Source: Gammaproteobacteria bacterium (GTDB lineage: Bacteria > Pseudomonadota > Gammaproteobacteria > Nitrococcales > Nitrococcaceae). From it: a stretch of DNA of 64,000 nt. This document shows positions 25,658 to 36,299 of this stretch, one piece after another. The stretch covers positions 1 through 64,000 of the forward strand of contig JAUILK010000006.1 in assembly GCA_030433275.1 (NCBI GenBank). The letters are read 5' to 3'. The notes below the pieces were generated by a model. The model had not been told where the DNA came from and searched no databases. It saw only the letters and a program-made list of their open reading frames with translations. Position 1 is the first letter of the stretch. Each line of letters starts with the position of its first letter. A program made the translations under genes and the position numbers.

Positions 25658-26553
25658 GGGCGGGGCTGTTTCCCCGGCGGCGAGTTAGTCTCGTCGGTGG
25701 TGCTTGCCAACTGCACGGCTTGCTGATCGCGCTTGACCAATAGCACCTCTTGCAGCCGATCCAGCGCCGCCGTAGGGCGGGCTAGCACCCGTGCGAATGC
25801 CGGTCCTGGGTCCGTGGTAACCGATGCCACGCGAGCCACCGGGTAGCCGCGCGGAAAGCGCCCACCCAGACCTGAGGTGATCAGTAGATCTCCTACTCGA
25901 ACATCCGTGTTGTTGGGGAGGTTGAGCAGCTTCAGTTTGCGGAGGTTTCCGGTACCCACGGCGATGCTGCGGATACCGTTGCGGTTGACCCGGACGGGAA
26001 TGGCGTGGCTGGGATCGGTGGTCAGTCGCACTATGGCGCTGAGAGGCCCTACTTTGTCCACTTGGCCAACGATACCATTGGCATCGAGTACAGGTTGGCC
26101 GCGAAAGACGCCGTCGCGGACACCTTTGCCGATCTGTATCAAGTGGCTGTATGGGTCTAGGTCGATGCGCATCAGCGGCGCGATCAACACAGATGCCCCG
26201 ATATCATAGGATGAGTCGAGCAGTTGACGTAGACGAATATTCTCCTCTTCGAGTGCGTCGAGCTTTTGTAGCCGTGCTTCATTTAGAAGGCGTTGGGCTT
26301 GCAGACGCTCGTTCTCCGCCATCAATTGGCGCCGTCCGGAAAGCTCCCGCGAGACCACATTGCCCATCTTGAAGGGAAAATCCGCCACTAGCCGAATGGG
26401 ATACACCACCGCGGCGAGCATATAGCGGACGGGGTCGGGTACGCTTTGTCGTTGGTCTAGCGCCATTAGCAATATCGAAAACAGGGCCAACACGATGACG
26501 CGTGCCGCGATCGATGGGCCTTGTCTAAACAGGGGTTTGATGGTGTGCTCCAA
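25654..26553 (-). CDS. mreC: Rod shape-determining protein MreC
   Basis: MreC activates PBP2-RodA from the periplasmic side. The N-terminus has the conserved KPLFRQGPS lead, then one membrane helix and a coiled coil (LMAENERLQAQRLLNEARL). Two beta-barrel domains follow, with GVFRGQPVLDANGIVGQV and RVGDLLITSGLGGRFPRGYP. The start is TTG 26553, the only start codon before the conserved opening. The length is 299 residues. A Pro/Gln-rich tail follows the second barrel. Confidence 0.95.
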   Translation of the reverse strand: MEHTIKPLFRQGPSIAARVIVLALFSILLMALDQRQSVPDPVRYMLAAVVYPIRLVADFPFKMGNVVSRELSGRRQLMAENERLQAQRLLNEARLQKLDALEEENIRLRQLLDSSYDIGASVLIAPLMRIDLDPYSHLIQIGKGVRDGVFRGQPVLDANGIVGQVDKVGPLSAIVRLTTDPSHAIPVRVNRNGIRSIAVGTGNLRKLKLLNLPNNTDVRVGDLLITSGLGGRFPRGYPVARVASVTTDPGPAFARVLARPTAALDRLQEVLLVKRDQQAVQLASTTDETNSPPGKQPRP

Positions 26554-26737
26554 AGCTCGGTATTACGGCGATATTGCGAAGAACCTCTAGCGGCCGCATC
26601 TCTAGCAGCTGCGTCTATCGAGCGATGACGATCACCCCGTTAATGTCCGATCACCGCAGTAACTGGATAAAATTTTGGGGTATGGCGTTGCTTGAGTCCG
26701 TGAACGGCATCTCAGCCGCGCTAAAAGAGCAATTCGG

Positions 26738-27863
<1,126 letters not shown>

Positions 27864-27900
27864 TTTTCGTTTTCTCGCTTGATTGAACGGAGTCTTGATT

Positions 27901-28188
27901 ATGTCCCTTGGACCCTCGCAGGTTCGAGAAATTGCACATCTTGCACGTCTTGCAGTAGACGGCAACGATATACCGGCTTACGCAGAAAATCTATCGAGAA
28001 TTCTCGATTTCGTGGAGCAGTTGGGTTCGGTTGCAACTGAGGGCACGGCGCCATTGGCCCACCCGCTCGAGATGTCGCAACGGCTGCGCGCGGATGCGGT
28101 CGGGGAGGAGGATCAGCGCGAGTTGTTTCAGTCTATCGCGCCGGCTACGCAAGATGGGCTGTATTTGGTGCCAAAGGTGATCGAGTGA
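27901..28188 (+). CDS. gatC: Asp-tRNA(Asn)/Glu-tRNA(Gln) amidotransferase subunit GatC
   Basis: GatC is the small stabilising subunit of the GatCAB amidotransferase, which makes Gln-tRNA and/or Asn-tRNA from misacylated precursors. The ATG at 27901 with CGGAG eight bases upstream gives 95 residues, the usual length. Conserved features are VREIAHLARLAV, LSRILDFVEQL and the ending LYLVPKVIE. Confidence 0.95.
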   Translation: MSLGPSQVREIAHLARLAVDGNDIPAYAENLSRILDFVEQLGSVATEGTAPLAHPLEMSQRLRADAVGEEDQRELFQSIAPATQDGLYLVPKVIE

Positions 28189-28268
28189 CTCGGGCATAAG
28201 TGATGTCTGGGCCTGCGATTGTTTTGCAAACCTAGGGTCCCGGCCCCGTTTGACAGGATCCAAGAGCT

Positions 28269-29723
28269 ATGCATAAAAAAACCATTGCGCAGCTGGCGGC
28301 GGGTCTGCGCAGCGGTGAATTTTCCAGTATCGAGCTCACGCGGGCGTGCTTGGAGCGCATCCGGCGACTCGACTCGAAACTCAACGCGTTCATTACCGTC
28401 TCCGAGGAACAGGCTTTGGCCGCTGCGCAGGCGGCGGATAGCATTCGGGCCACTGGTCGGGGTGGCGCGCTCACAGGTATTCCAATCGCTCACAAGGATA
28501 TTTTCTGTACCCGAGGGGTCAAGACCAGCTGCGGTAGCCGCATGCTGGATAATTTTATTGCCCCCTACGATGCGTATGTGGTTGAGCGTTTGAAGGCTGC
28601 GGGCGCGGTCATGGTAGGCAAGACTAATATGGACGAGTTTGCTATGGGTTCGTCCAATGAGACCAGTTTCTTCGGCCCGGTGCATAACCCTTGGGCCGGT
28701 ACCGCTGTACCGGGCGGGTCTTCGGGTGGTTCAGCCGCAGCCGTGGCAGCGCGGTTGGTGCCTGCAGCGACAGGCACGGATACGGGCGGCTCTATCCGTC
28801 AGCCGGCAGCTCTGTGCGGCATCAGTGGTCTCAAGCCGACCTATGGTCGGGTGTCCCGCTACGGCATGATCGCCTTTGCTTCGAGCTTGGATCAGGGCGG
28901 ACCGATGGCGCGTACCGTGGAAGATCTGGCTTGGCTGATCGAGGCGATGGCGGGCTTCGATCCACGCGATTCCACCTGCGTCGAGCGTCCGGTGCCGCGC
29001 TATGCAGCTGGTATCGATGCGCCGCTAACGGGTTTGACGGTCGGTTTACCCAAAGAATACTTCGGTGCGGGGCTGAGTCCGGCGGTTGGTGATCTCATTC
29101 AGGCAGCTGTAGGGGTGGTGCAGCGTTTAGGCGCGCAAATCAAGGAGATTTCCTTGCCCAATTCGCAACTGGCGGTGCCGGTCTATTATGTGATTGCTCC
29201 AGCCGAGGCCTCATCCAATCTCTCCCGTTACGATGGGGTACGGTACGGCTATCGCTGTAGCGAACCCCGGGATCTGGATGATTTGTATGAGCGCACCCGT
29301 GGTGAGGGCTTTGGCGCCGAGGTCAAGCGCCGCATCATGGTGGGCACTTACGTGCTCTCAGCGGGTTACTACGATGCCTACTACCTCAAGGCGCAGCAAG
29401 TGCGCCGCATGATCCGGGACGATTTTATCCGCGCTTTCGAGGAAGTGGATGTCATTATGGGGCCGACTGCGCCGACGGCGGCCTTCGATCTGGGCGAGAA
29501 AACCTCGGATCCGGTGCAAATGTACTTATCGGATATCTACACGATCGCAGTCAACCTGGCGGGTTTGCCCGCGTTGTCGATTCCGGCGGGCTTCGCCGAG
29601 GGTCGGCCAGTAGGGCTCCAGCTCATAGGTGATTTCTTTGCCGAGGAGCGATTGCTCAACGTGGGGCATCGGTATCAGCAGGAGACCGATTGGCATGCGC
29701 GCATACCACGCGGCTATGAGTGA
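28269..29723 (+). CDS. gatA: Amidotransferase subunit GatA (amidase)
   Basis: GatA releases ammonia from glutamine for the GatB active site. The amidase-signature triad is Lys76 ([10 protein letters not shown]) with the two serines of [14 protein letters not shown] and [14 protein letters not shown]. The length is 484 residues. It lies 80 nt after gatC and 59 nt before gatB, so the three form one operon. Confidence 0.97.
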   Translation: MHKKTIAQLAAGLRSGEFSSIELTRACLERIRRLDSKLNAFITVSEEQALAAAQAADSIRATGRGGALTGIPIAHKDIFCTRGVKTSCGSRMLDNFIAPYDAYVVERLKAAGAVMVGKTNMDEFAMGSSNETSFFGPVHNPWAGTAVPGGSSGGSAAAVAARLVPAATGTDTGGSIRQPAALCGISGLKPTYGRVSRYGMIAFASSLDQGGPMARTVEDLAWLIEAMAGFDPRDSTCVERPVPRYAAGIDAPLTGLTVGLPKEYFGAGLSPAVGDLIQAAVGVVQRLGAQIKEISLPNSQLAVPVYYVIAPAEASSNLSRYDGVRYGYRCSEPRDLDDLYERTRGEGFGAEVKRRIMVGTYVLSAGYYDAYYLKAQQVRRMIRDDFIRAFEEVDVIMGPTAPTAAFDLGEKTSDPVQMYLSDIYTIAVNLAGLPALSIPAGFAEGRPVGLQLIGDFFAEERLLNVGHRYQQETDWHARIPRGYE

Positions 29724-29782
29724 GCCGGGAGGCTGCCGATAAGCGGCGGCGCACTGATTTCTAGGACTACAGAGAGGCAGGC

Positions 29783-31216
29783 ATGGACTGGGAAGCGGTC
29801 ATCGGACTCGAAATCCATATCCAGCTAGCGACCAAGACCAAAATCTTCTCCGGGGCGGCAACAGCTTATGGTGCGGCGCCCAATACCCAGGCCTGTGCCA
29901 TCGATCTGGGTATGCCCGGTGTATTACCCGTGCTCAATGAGCAGGCCGTGCGCATGGCCGTGAAACTGGGCCTTGCGTTGGATGCGACTATTGCACCGCA
30001 CTCGGTATTCGCCCGCAAGAATTATTTCTACCCGGATTTGCCCAAGGGCTATCAGATTTCGCAATACGAACTGCCGGTCGTAACCGATGGTGAGCTCAAT
30101 ATCGAGCTCGACGGTAGTGTGAGCAAGCGCATCAGGATTATTCGGGCGCACCTGGAGGAGGACGCCGGCAAGTCCTTGCATGAGGGCTTTGAGCAGGTTA
30201 CTGCAATCGATTTAAATCGTGCCGGAACACCGCTGATTGAAGTCGTCTCGGCGCCAGATATGCGCTCCGCGAAGGAGGCCGTGGCGTATATGAAAAAGCT
30301 GCACAGTCTGGTGCGCTATTTGGAGATCAGCGATGGCAATATGCAAGAGGGATCTTTCCGCTGTGATGCCAATATCTCGGTGCGCTCTCTGGGTGAATCG
30401 CGTCTAGGGACTCGGACCGAGGTGAAGAACGTCAATTCCTTCCGCTTCGTCGAGCGTGCCATCAACTACGAAATCCAGCGCCAAATCGAACTGCTGGAAG
30501 ACGGCGGCGAGGTAGTGCAGGAGACGCGTTTGTTTGACACCGGCCGCAATGAGACCCGCCCGATGCGCACTAAGGAGGAGGCGAATGACTATCGCTATTT
30601 CCCCGATCCGGATCTGTTGCCGTTGGAGATCGAACCCGCGCTGATCGAGGGAGTTCGCAAGACACTGCCGGAGCTTCCCGATGCCAAACGCGCGCGTTTT
30701 ATGCTTAACTATGGGTTGGATGCCTACGACAGCACGGTGTTGACCGCAAGCCGGGCCCTGGCCGATTACTTCGAGGCGGTGACAGCACAGTGCGATGATG
30801 CCAAGTTGGCCGGCAATTGGGTCATGGGAGAATTATCTGGGGCTTTGAACAAGGCGGGGCTCGATATTACCGAGGCGCCGGTCAGTTCCGAGATGCTTGG
30901 TGTTTTGCTCCAGCGAATCAAGGACAATACTCTGTCGGGCAAAATTGCCAAGGAGGTCTTCGAGGCCATGTGGAACGGCGAAGGTGGGGCCGATACCGTG
31001 ATCGAGCAGCGCGGGTTGAAACAGCTCACCGATTGTTCCGCCCTCGAGGCCATTATTGAGGAAGTCATCGCAGCCAATCCGAACCAGGCGCAGCAATACC
31101 GTGCGGGCAAGGAGAAATTGCTAGGTTTTTTTGTTGGTCAGGTGATGAAGGCAACAAAAGGCCAAGCCCATCCGCAACTTGTCAACGAGTTGCTGCAAAA
31201 AAAACTCGGCGCCTGA
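29783..31216 (+). CDS. gatB: Amidotransferase subunit GatB (tRNA-dependent kinase)
   Basis: GatB phosphorylates the misacylated tRNA-bound Glu or Asp and amidates it. The opening [22 protein letters not shown] and the block [14 protein letters not shown] are diagnostic. The C-terminal YqeY-like tRNA-binding tail ends in [13 protein letters not shown]. The length is 477 residues. GAGAGG precedes the ATG. It ends only 4 nt from the convergent moeB-like gene. Confidence 0.97.
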   Translation: MDWEAVIGLEIHIQLATKTKIFSGAATAYGAAPNTQACAIDLGMPGVLPVLNEQAVRMAVKLGLALDATIAPHSVFARKNYFYPDLPKGYQISQYELPVVTDGELNIELDGSVSKRIRIIRAHLEEDAGKSLHEGFEQVTAIDLNRAGTPLIEVVSAPDMRSAKEAVAYMKKLHSLVRYLEISDGNMQEGSFRCDANISVRSLGESRLGTRTEVKNVNSFRFVERAINYEIQRQIELLEDGGEVVQETRLFDTGRNETRPMRTKEEANDYRYFPDPDLLPLEIEPALIEGVRKTLPELPDAKRARFMLNYGLDAYDSTVLTASRALADYFEAVTAQCDDAKLAGNWVMGELSGALNKAGLDITEAPVSSEMLGVLLQRIKDNTLSGKIAKEVFEAMWNGEGGADTVIEQRGLKQLTDCSALEAIIEEVIAANPNQAQQYRAGKEKLLGFFVGQVMKATKGQAHPQLVNELLQKKLGA

Positions 31217-31220
31217 AAGA

Positions 31221-32021
31221 TTACGAAGTGAGGCCGGCCGTTGCCGTAGTGCTGGGTGTTCCTGGCGCAACACTTCCGGGGGCGCTACAAATTGGGCACT
31301 TCGGATCCGAGCGCAGGCGCAGTATGCGGAATTGCATGGTCATGGCCTCGACGATCAGCAACCGAGAATCGAGCGGTTGCCCCAGCCTTGTCAGGCTCTT
31401 TATGGCTTCTACCGCTTGAATGCTGCCGATAACGCCCGGCAGTGGGGCTAGGACACCGGTTTCGCTGCAGGTCTCGCCGGCTTCGCCGGCTTCGGGATAG
31501 ACGCAGTGATAGCAGGGCTCGCCGGGACGGTCGGTGCGGAACACCGCGACCTGCCCCTCCATGCGGATTACTGATCCGGAGACCAGTGGGCGTCTTGCGG
31601 CCACGCAGGCGGCATTCACCGCATAACGGGTGGCGAAGTTATCGCTGCCGTCCACGACTAAGTCAACGGTTTCGACCAACGTGGGCAGATTATCCGAGTC
31701 GAGCGTTTTCGTAATCGGCTCCACCCGAACTTCCGGGTTGAGCGCCTGGATGGCCGTGGTGGCCGAATCAACCTTCAAGCGGCCGATATCGGTACTGCGG
31801 TGGATGATCTGGCGCTGCAGATTGGAAAGCTCGACCCGGTCGAAATCCGCTAGTACGAGCGTGCCGATTCCGGCCCCGGCCAAGTACATGGCTGCCGGTG
31901 AGCCCAATCCACCTAGGCCAACGATCAATACTCGGCTGTCAAGGAGTTTCTCCTGGCCTTCGATGTCTAATCCAGGGAGCATGATTTGGCGGCTGTAGCG
32001 AAGCAATTGATCATCATTCAT
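31221..32021 (-). CDS. moeB: HesA/MoeB/ThiF family adenylyltransferase
   Basis: E1-like enzymes of this family adenylate the C-terminus of MoaD or ThiS for sulfur transfer in molybdopterin or thiamine synthesis. Visible motifs are SRQIMLPGLDIEGQEKL, the nucleotide loop VGLGGLGSPAAMYLAGAG, DGSDNFATRYAVN and zinc ligands CYHC and CPIC. The ATG at 32021 gives 266 residues; the frame continues upstream to a GTG (32120) but without family similarity. MoeB and ThiF cannot be told apart here. A MoeB role would suit a genome with a molybdenum oxidoreductase. Confidence 0.88.
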   Translation of the reverse strand: MNDDQLLRYSRQIMLPGLDIEGQEKLLDSRVLIVGLGGLGSPAAMYLAGAGIGTLVLADFDRVELSNLQRQIIHRSTDIGRLKVDSATTAIQALNPEVRVEPITKTLDSDNLPTLVETVDLVVDGSDNFATRYAVNAACVAARRPLVSGSVIRMEGQVAVFRTDRPGEPCYHCVYPEAGEAGETCSETGVLAPLPGVIGSIQAVEAIKSLTRLGQPLDSRLLIVEAMTMQFRILRLRSDPKCPICSAPGSVAPGTPSTTATAGLTS

Positions 32022-32252
32022 GGCAAGGATGAACTCGTCAGCTAAACGGTCCGAGCTGAATAGAGAGCTTACAACTATAAGCCCTGTGCCCCTGGGCTGG
32101 CTAGCCGCGGGAAAAGACACGTGTTCGCTCCAGCGAATTGGGCTTTGGCAGGCTCGCCCGGCACCGAAAAAGGCCTCAGTTCCCTGGAATTTTTGCCAGG
32201 AGATATGTTAAAAAGTCATCCTTATAGAAATGCATTGTATTCGTGTTCATGG

Positions 32253-32278
32253 TTGAGCCGGTGCTACTCTTGGCTCAA
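32253..32278. promoter_or_regulatory. Perfect 7-bp palindrome upstream of exbB (possible operator)
   Basis: TTGAGCC and GGCTCAA flank a 12-nt spacer, 39 nt before the exbB start. It does not match the Fur consensus. A repressor/activator site or a leader hairpin are both possible. Confidence 0.35.
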
Positions 32279-32316
32279 AGGCATCATCCTGTTCGGAGCA
32301 ACGAGAGTCCGCATTT

Positions 32317-33102
32317 ATGAATGGATTGGACGAGGGTCAAATTGGTTCCTCGAGTATAGCCGGCACACTTGTCCGTGTGCGTGAATTAATCGACGCTGGC
32401 GGACCTGTGGTCGTGATTCTAGGCTTCATGTCCATTATTGCACTTGCAATTCTATTCCTTAAGTTGTGGCAATTTCGCAGCCTACAACTCGGCGATCGAC
32501 GCACCGCCCACGAAATGCTCCGGCTCTACCGCGGTGGGCGTGGCAAAGAAGCGGTTGCATTGGCTCGCCGGTCGCGCAATCCGGTGGCGCAGGTGCTCGC
32601 GCTTGCGATTGGCGGCCGGCGTCGCAGCGAGCTTTCCGAAGTCTCGGAAGCGCAGGTGCGCGAAGAGGTTGTCCGGGTCGCAACCGATCAACTCGAGGTG
32701 CTGCGCTCTTATTTCAGGCCGCTTGAGGTCATCGCTTCGCTTGCACCGCTGCTTGGCCTGTTCGGCACGGTGTTGGGTATGATCACGGCTTTCCAGCAGC
32801 TCCAGCAGGCTGGCAATCAGGTTGACCCGGCCATTCTCTCGGGGGGCATTTGGGAGGCGCTGCTGACGACCGCCGTCGGTCTGGCTGTTGCAATACCAGT
32901 GGTTGTGGCGGTCAATTGGCTGGAGCGTAAAGTCGACCGTTTGGCGCATGAGATGCAGAGCACGGTTACCCAGGTTTTTACGTTGGGTCTTGCAGAGGCC
33001 GACGAGGATTTTGCACCGAGCGCTGAGGGGGACGATGGACAGAAAAACGCTGATTTCCGCGTCGATGACGTCGGCTTTCGCGCCCGCGTCGCTGGCGAAT
33101 AG
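32317..33102 (+). CDS. exbB: ExbB/TolQ-family proton channel protein
   Basis: This is the three-helix stator subunit of a TonB energising complex. Helix 1 is VVVILGFMSIIALAILFLKL. The conserved block LEVIASLAPLLGLFGTVLGM and the helix LLTTAVGLAVAIPVVVAVNW follow. The length is 261 residues, with a polar C-terminal extension after the last helix. It starts an exbB-exbD-exbD-tonB operon that is separate from, and paralogous to, tolQRA in this window. Confidence 0.93.
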   Translation: MNGLDEGQIGSSSIAGTLVRVRELIDAGGPVVVILGFMSIIALAILFLKLWQFRSLQLGDRRTAHEMLRLYRGGRGKEAVALARRSRNPVAQVLALAIGGRRRSELSEVSEAQVREEVVRVATDQLEVLRSYFRPLEVIASLAPLLGLFGTVLGMITAFQQLQQAGNQVDPAILSGGIWEALLTTAVGLAVAIPVVVAVNWLERKVDRLAHEMQSTVTQVFTLGLAEADEDFAPSAEGDDGQKNADFRVDDVGFRARVAGE

Positions 33103-33487
33103 GCCTAGACCGCGCCGGGCGCTGGTTAGTCTGACGCCGCTCATCGACGTCGTATTCATTCTCCTCGTTTTCTTTATGTTGGCTTCCTCGTTTTCGAATT
33201 GGCGATCCATTGAGCTCAATACCCCTGTTCATGCCGGGGGGCGCTCCACAATCGGGCAAGCGCTGTTGGTCGAGGTGCGCCAGGATGGCCTGCGTCTTGC
33301 CGGGGTCCCCGTTGCGCGCGCCGCTCTTGCCAGCCGGGTGAAAGAGCGGTTGGGACAGCAGCCGGATTTGCGTGTTTTGGTTCGGTTGGCGGATGGTGTG
33401 GTTCTGCAGGAGGCAATCACGGTTTTCGATCGGCTTACTGCCGCAGGGATAAAGGATCTATCGCTGGCCGGTAGTTCACCGCAGTGA
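33035..33487 (+). CDS. exbD: ExbD-family protein 1 (canonical Asp)
   Basis: ExbD/TolR-family proteins supply the proton-carrying Asp of the motor. Here it is in the membrane helix LTPLIDVVFILLVFFMLAS. The rest is a small periplasmic domain. The start ATG at 33035, with GAGGGG just upstream, overlaps the exbB end by 68 nt and gives 150 residues; ATG 33065 is an alternative. Confidence 0.91.
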   Translation: MDRKTLISASMTSAFAPASLANRPRPRRALVSLTPLIDVVFILLVFFMLASSFSNWRSIELNTPVHAGGRSTIGQALLVEVRQDGLRLAGVPVARAALASRVKERLGQQPDLRVLVRLADGVVLQEAITVFDRLTAAGIKDLSLAGSSPQ

Positions 33488-33499
33488 GCGAGGTTTGCT

Positions 33500-33901
33500 A
33501 TGCAGTTTCAGCCGAGCCGCCCCAAAAACGACGAAGAGCGTATTCTGCCATTGATCAACGTGGTTTTTCTGTTGTTGATCTTTTTTATGCTGGCCGGACG
33601 GCTTGCGGCCTCCGATCCTTTTAAGGTGAGTCCGCCGACCTCAGCTAATGAGCGCCCGGCTTCTGATACGGAGGCGACCGTGCTGATTGCCGCCGACCAA
33701 CGGCTCGCCTTGGATGGCGAGGTGATGAGTGCGGGCGCACTCGAGAAAGCCATGGCCGAGCGCATCCGCAGCGGCGGGTCGACCGTGGTCCGGGTTAAGG
33801 CCGATGGCATGGCGGAAGGGCGACGTGTGGTTGATCTCATGGAGCGGCTGCGCCGGGCTGGTGTTGCAAAATTGCGTTTGCTGACGGTACCGGCCGGATG
33901 A
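33500..33901 (+). CDS. ExbD-family protein 2 (Asp replaced by Asn)
   Basis: This is a second ExbD-like protein of 133 residues, 12 nt after the first. Its membrane helix reads LPLINVVFLLLIFFMLAG, so the position of the essential ExbD/TolR Asp is Asn (codon AAC). The periplasmic domain is normal in size. A plausible role is a structural, non-proton-carrying partner of ExbD1 in a mixed ExbB-ExbD complex. It overlaps tonB by 4 nt. Confidence 0.9.
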   Translation: MQFQPSRPKNDEERILPLINVVFLLLIFFMLAGRLAASDPFKVSPPTSANERPASDTEATVLIAADQRLALDGEVMSAGALEKAMAERIRSGGSTVVRVKADGMAEGRRVVDLMERLRRAGVAKLRLLTVPAG

Positions 33902-34842
33902 CAACACTCTCGGGCCGGCATTGGCTAGCGGCGTTTGCAATCGCAGCGGCTGCGCATGCCGGTATACTAGTCGGATTTTTATGGCAGACGCCGTCGCCGA
34001 GTGCCCAGAGCGCCGGATTCGGTGGTATCGAGATTTCACTAGGCCCGGTCGGTGGCGGCGGTGCTACTAAGGCGAGCGCCGATATGCCGCCGCCCGAGCC
34101 TGCGCGCGAGGTGAAAACTCCCGAGTCAATCGCCTCGGAGCCGGAGGCGGCGCACCCAACTCCGCCGCCAGCAGAAGAAACGGTCGCGGTTGCAGAGCAA
34201 AAGCCGGCCGAGCCTGTGATCGACAATGAGCCGCAAGTTCCAACGCCGCCACCGATCCCGGTCAAGCCGGCCAAGAGCGAGCCCGTGGTGGAGCAGACAC
34301 CGCTCAAAAGCACACTGCGAGAGCATACTCCGAAGCCTCCCGAGCCGCCGCAGCCCAAGCCGCAACCGGAAAAAGCCGCCGAATCGGCGTCGCCGCCCGC
34401 ACCGCCCAAACCTCCCGCCTCGACCCATAATTCGGCTGGCGAGCGCGTGGCCGCGTTGGTGCCTTCGGTCAAGGGGGCAACGGCTAGTCCTGGACAGGCG
34501 GTCGGGCAGGCAACCGATCATAGCGATGCGGCTGCGGGCGGAGAATCACCTGGTGCGACGGCCGATTATGCAGGACTCATCCGGGCCTGGTTGGAGCGCC
34601 ACAAACGCTATCCGCGCCGCGCCCAGTTGCGCCGTCTCGAGGGTACGGCGCTGCTCTACTTCGTCATGGACCGCCAGGGGCAGGTGTTGAATTACCGCAT
34701 AAGACGGAGTGCCGGTTCAGCCATCCTCGACCGGGCGGTAAAAGCCATGATCGAGCGGGCGAATCCGCTGCCCGCAATGCCGCAGGATATGCATCAGGCG
34801 CGCCTGGAGTTGGTTATTCCGGTCCGATTTTCGCTGCGGTAA
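33898..34842 (+). CDS. tonB: TonB-family energy transducer
   Basis: TonB couples the ExbBD motor to outer-membrane receptors. The 314-residue protein has an N-terminal membrane anchor (WLAAFAIAAAAHAGILVGFLW) that keeps the channel-contacting His but has Ala where E. coli TonB has Ser. A long Pro/Glu/Lys-rich periplasm-spanning linker follows. The C-terminal TonB domain contains HKRYPRRAQLRRLEGTALL and DRQGQVLNYRIRRSAGS. No TonB-dependent receptor is present in this window. Confidence 0.93.
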   Translation: MTTLSGRHWLAAFAIAAAAHAGILVGFLWQTPSPSAQSAGFGGIEISLGPVGGGGATKASADMPPPEPAREVKTPESIASEPEAAHPTPPPAEETVAVAEQKPAEPVIDNEPQVPTPPPIPVKPAKSEPVVEQTPLKSTLREHTPKPPEPPQPKPQPEKAAESASPPAPPKPPASTHNSAGERVAALVPSVKGATASPGQAVGQATDHSDAAAGGESPGATADYAGLIRAWLERHKRYPRRAQLRRLEGTALLYFVMDRQGQVLNYRIRRSAGSAILDRAVKAMIERANPLPAMPQDMHQARLELVIPVRFSLR

Positions 34843-34856
34843 GCAAGCGCAGCCAT

Positions 34857-34879
34857 ACGAGGTTGGAATCGGGCCTCGT
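34857..34879 (+). terminator. Hairpin just after tonB
   Basis: ACGAGG and CCTCGT pair around an 11-nt loop 15 nt after the tonB stop. No T run follows, so it is a weak candidate terminator for the exb-tonB operon. The next 250 bases hold nothing I recognise. Confidence 0.35.
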
Positions 34880-35126
34880 GTTAATGCATCGTGCACGATA
34901 CCCAGGCCGCTTTATTGCCCGCTGCGAAACGAGCTCTCTGGCGCACTCTACCGAGTAGCGATGCGCAATCTTGCTGAAATAAAGCGGCGATTGAGGCGCT
35001 TCGGCGGGTCATGGCGAATGAAGTGGCTTCAGGGCATGCGATTCGAAAACTACCCGTAACGCACACGCTGATCACGATTTACTGCGTTAAGGTTCAAGCT
35101 GGGCTGATGAATGATTCTGCAGGGCA

Positions 35127-35590
35127 GTGTTCAAATTGCGCCGCCGGCCAAGCCGATTCCAGCTCAGCGCCTGCTGGGAGTCGCTGGAGGAAGCCATGCC
35201 GGATCGGCCCAGTATGGTAGTCTCCTTCTGCTGGACCATTATCGAGACCATCTGCAAGATTATTCTTGCCGATCGCAATACCCCGATGGATACAAATTGG
35301 AAGGCACTGAAGCTGATATCCGAGGCGATGGAATGCCTCAGTCTTGGAACAAACGGTGATGCGGGTGCGAATGCCAAACTTCAAAGCGCCGCGAAGCCGC
35401 GCTAGTAGTTGAGCTCAACCAGATTATCAGCGCCGTGGTAGAGACCCGCAATGCTCATCACGGGGCTGAGTGGTCTGCGGCACTTAATGTCCGCGTGCCT
35501 TTGCTAGACAGCCGTTACGCGGCCATTCTGGCCTATTCCAGCGATGCGGTGGCCGGTCTGCTGTTTCTTTCGCGTCCATTTGCAGCTCCC
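35127..35590 (+). pseudogene. Frameshifted remnant resembling an abortive-infection C-terminal domain
   Basis: Two frames read in succession. Around 35127-35405 is a segment with ACWESLEEAMPDRPSMVV and IIETICKIILADR. From about 35390, in a different frame, come VVELNQIISAVVETRNAHHG and an Ala/Val-rich end. The W..L..A..DP / LLE.VCK.IL pattern, followed by RN...HG, is what I remember of Abi_C-type proteins. The assignment is from memory of the pattern only. A stop and a frame change make a functional product unlikely. Confidence 0.35.
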
Positions 35591-35734
35591 CCGAGGCAGC
35601 CCCTGGTGGCGTGCTTTGCGTATGCAGAGCACGCCGATTTCACGACTACATCGACAACGATCAGAACCCTTCGAAGTGCTGGAAATCCCGCTGATCGACA
35701 GCGAGTCACTCTACCGCGCAGACTTTGAGACCTG

Positions 35735-36290
35735 CCGGGCGGCGAGGTGGCCCAGATCCGCGCCCTTACTGCGGGGGCCGATTATATCTTTGAGCAGAAT
35801 GACGGCAAGTAACGCTTCATGAAAATGGTGGCAGGCCTGTCAAAAGCTTTTCCTCTGGCCGTGCCACGTCCGGAAACCGAAGCCATCCGTGTCGATTTGG
35901 CCTATTTCCAGTCTGTACGTGCTGCTATCCGAAAAGGCTTGGTCGACGATGGCCTGCCGTCGGCCTCGTCGGGCAGGATGTGGGCATTCTCTCCGAAGAA
36001 TTCCTCGGCCGTTGACCGGCATGTCGCAAAAGAACACCTGGCGTTGGAGACACTGTGAAAGTTGTTGAACGACCAAATTAGGGGGCGCGAGCGAGTGAAC
36101 ATCGTGCAGTCGCGAGGTTTCCGTGAACCGCTGGTGGCCGTGGTTAGGCGTTGCGCTCTAACCGTGCCATTGCTACGGCCGAGGTGGTCGAGGAGATGAT
36201 TAGCCTAGCCGGCACCATCCATGCCGCGGTGCGTCGCGACGAGGGAAAGGGCCTGTCGGAAGACGAGGCGCCGGATCGCTCATGAACTGG
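35735..36290 (+). pseudogene. Decayed C-terminal part of a type I restriction endonuclease R subunit (HsdR)
   Basis: Pieces of the HsdR C-terminus appear in order in shifting frames: ALTAGADYIFEQNDGK then a TAA; RFMKMVAGLSKAFPLAVPRP and AYFQSVRAAI; VGILSEEFLG; LLNDQIRGRERVNIVQSRGF; then EVVEEMISLAGTIHAAVRRD and GLSEDEAPD. At least three frameshifts and several stops interrupt them. No hsdM, hsdS or helicase portion remains nearby. It is a relic, not an active restriction system. Confidence 0.7.
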
Positions 36291-36299
36291 CGGAGAATG

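Noticed and set aside
34888-34899. 12-bp perfect palindrome ATCGTGCACGAT after tonB
   Set aside because: Short palindromes of this size are expected by chance in 64 kb; no gene or promoter is placed to use it.
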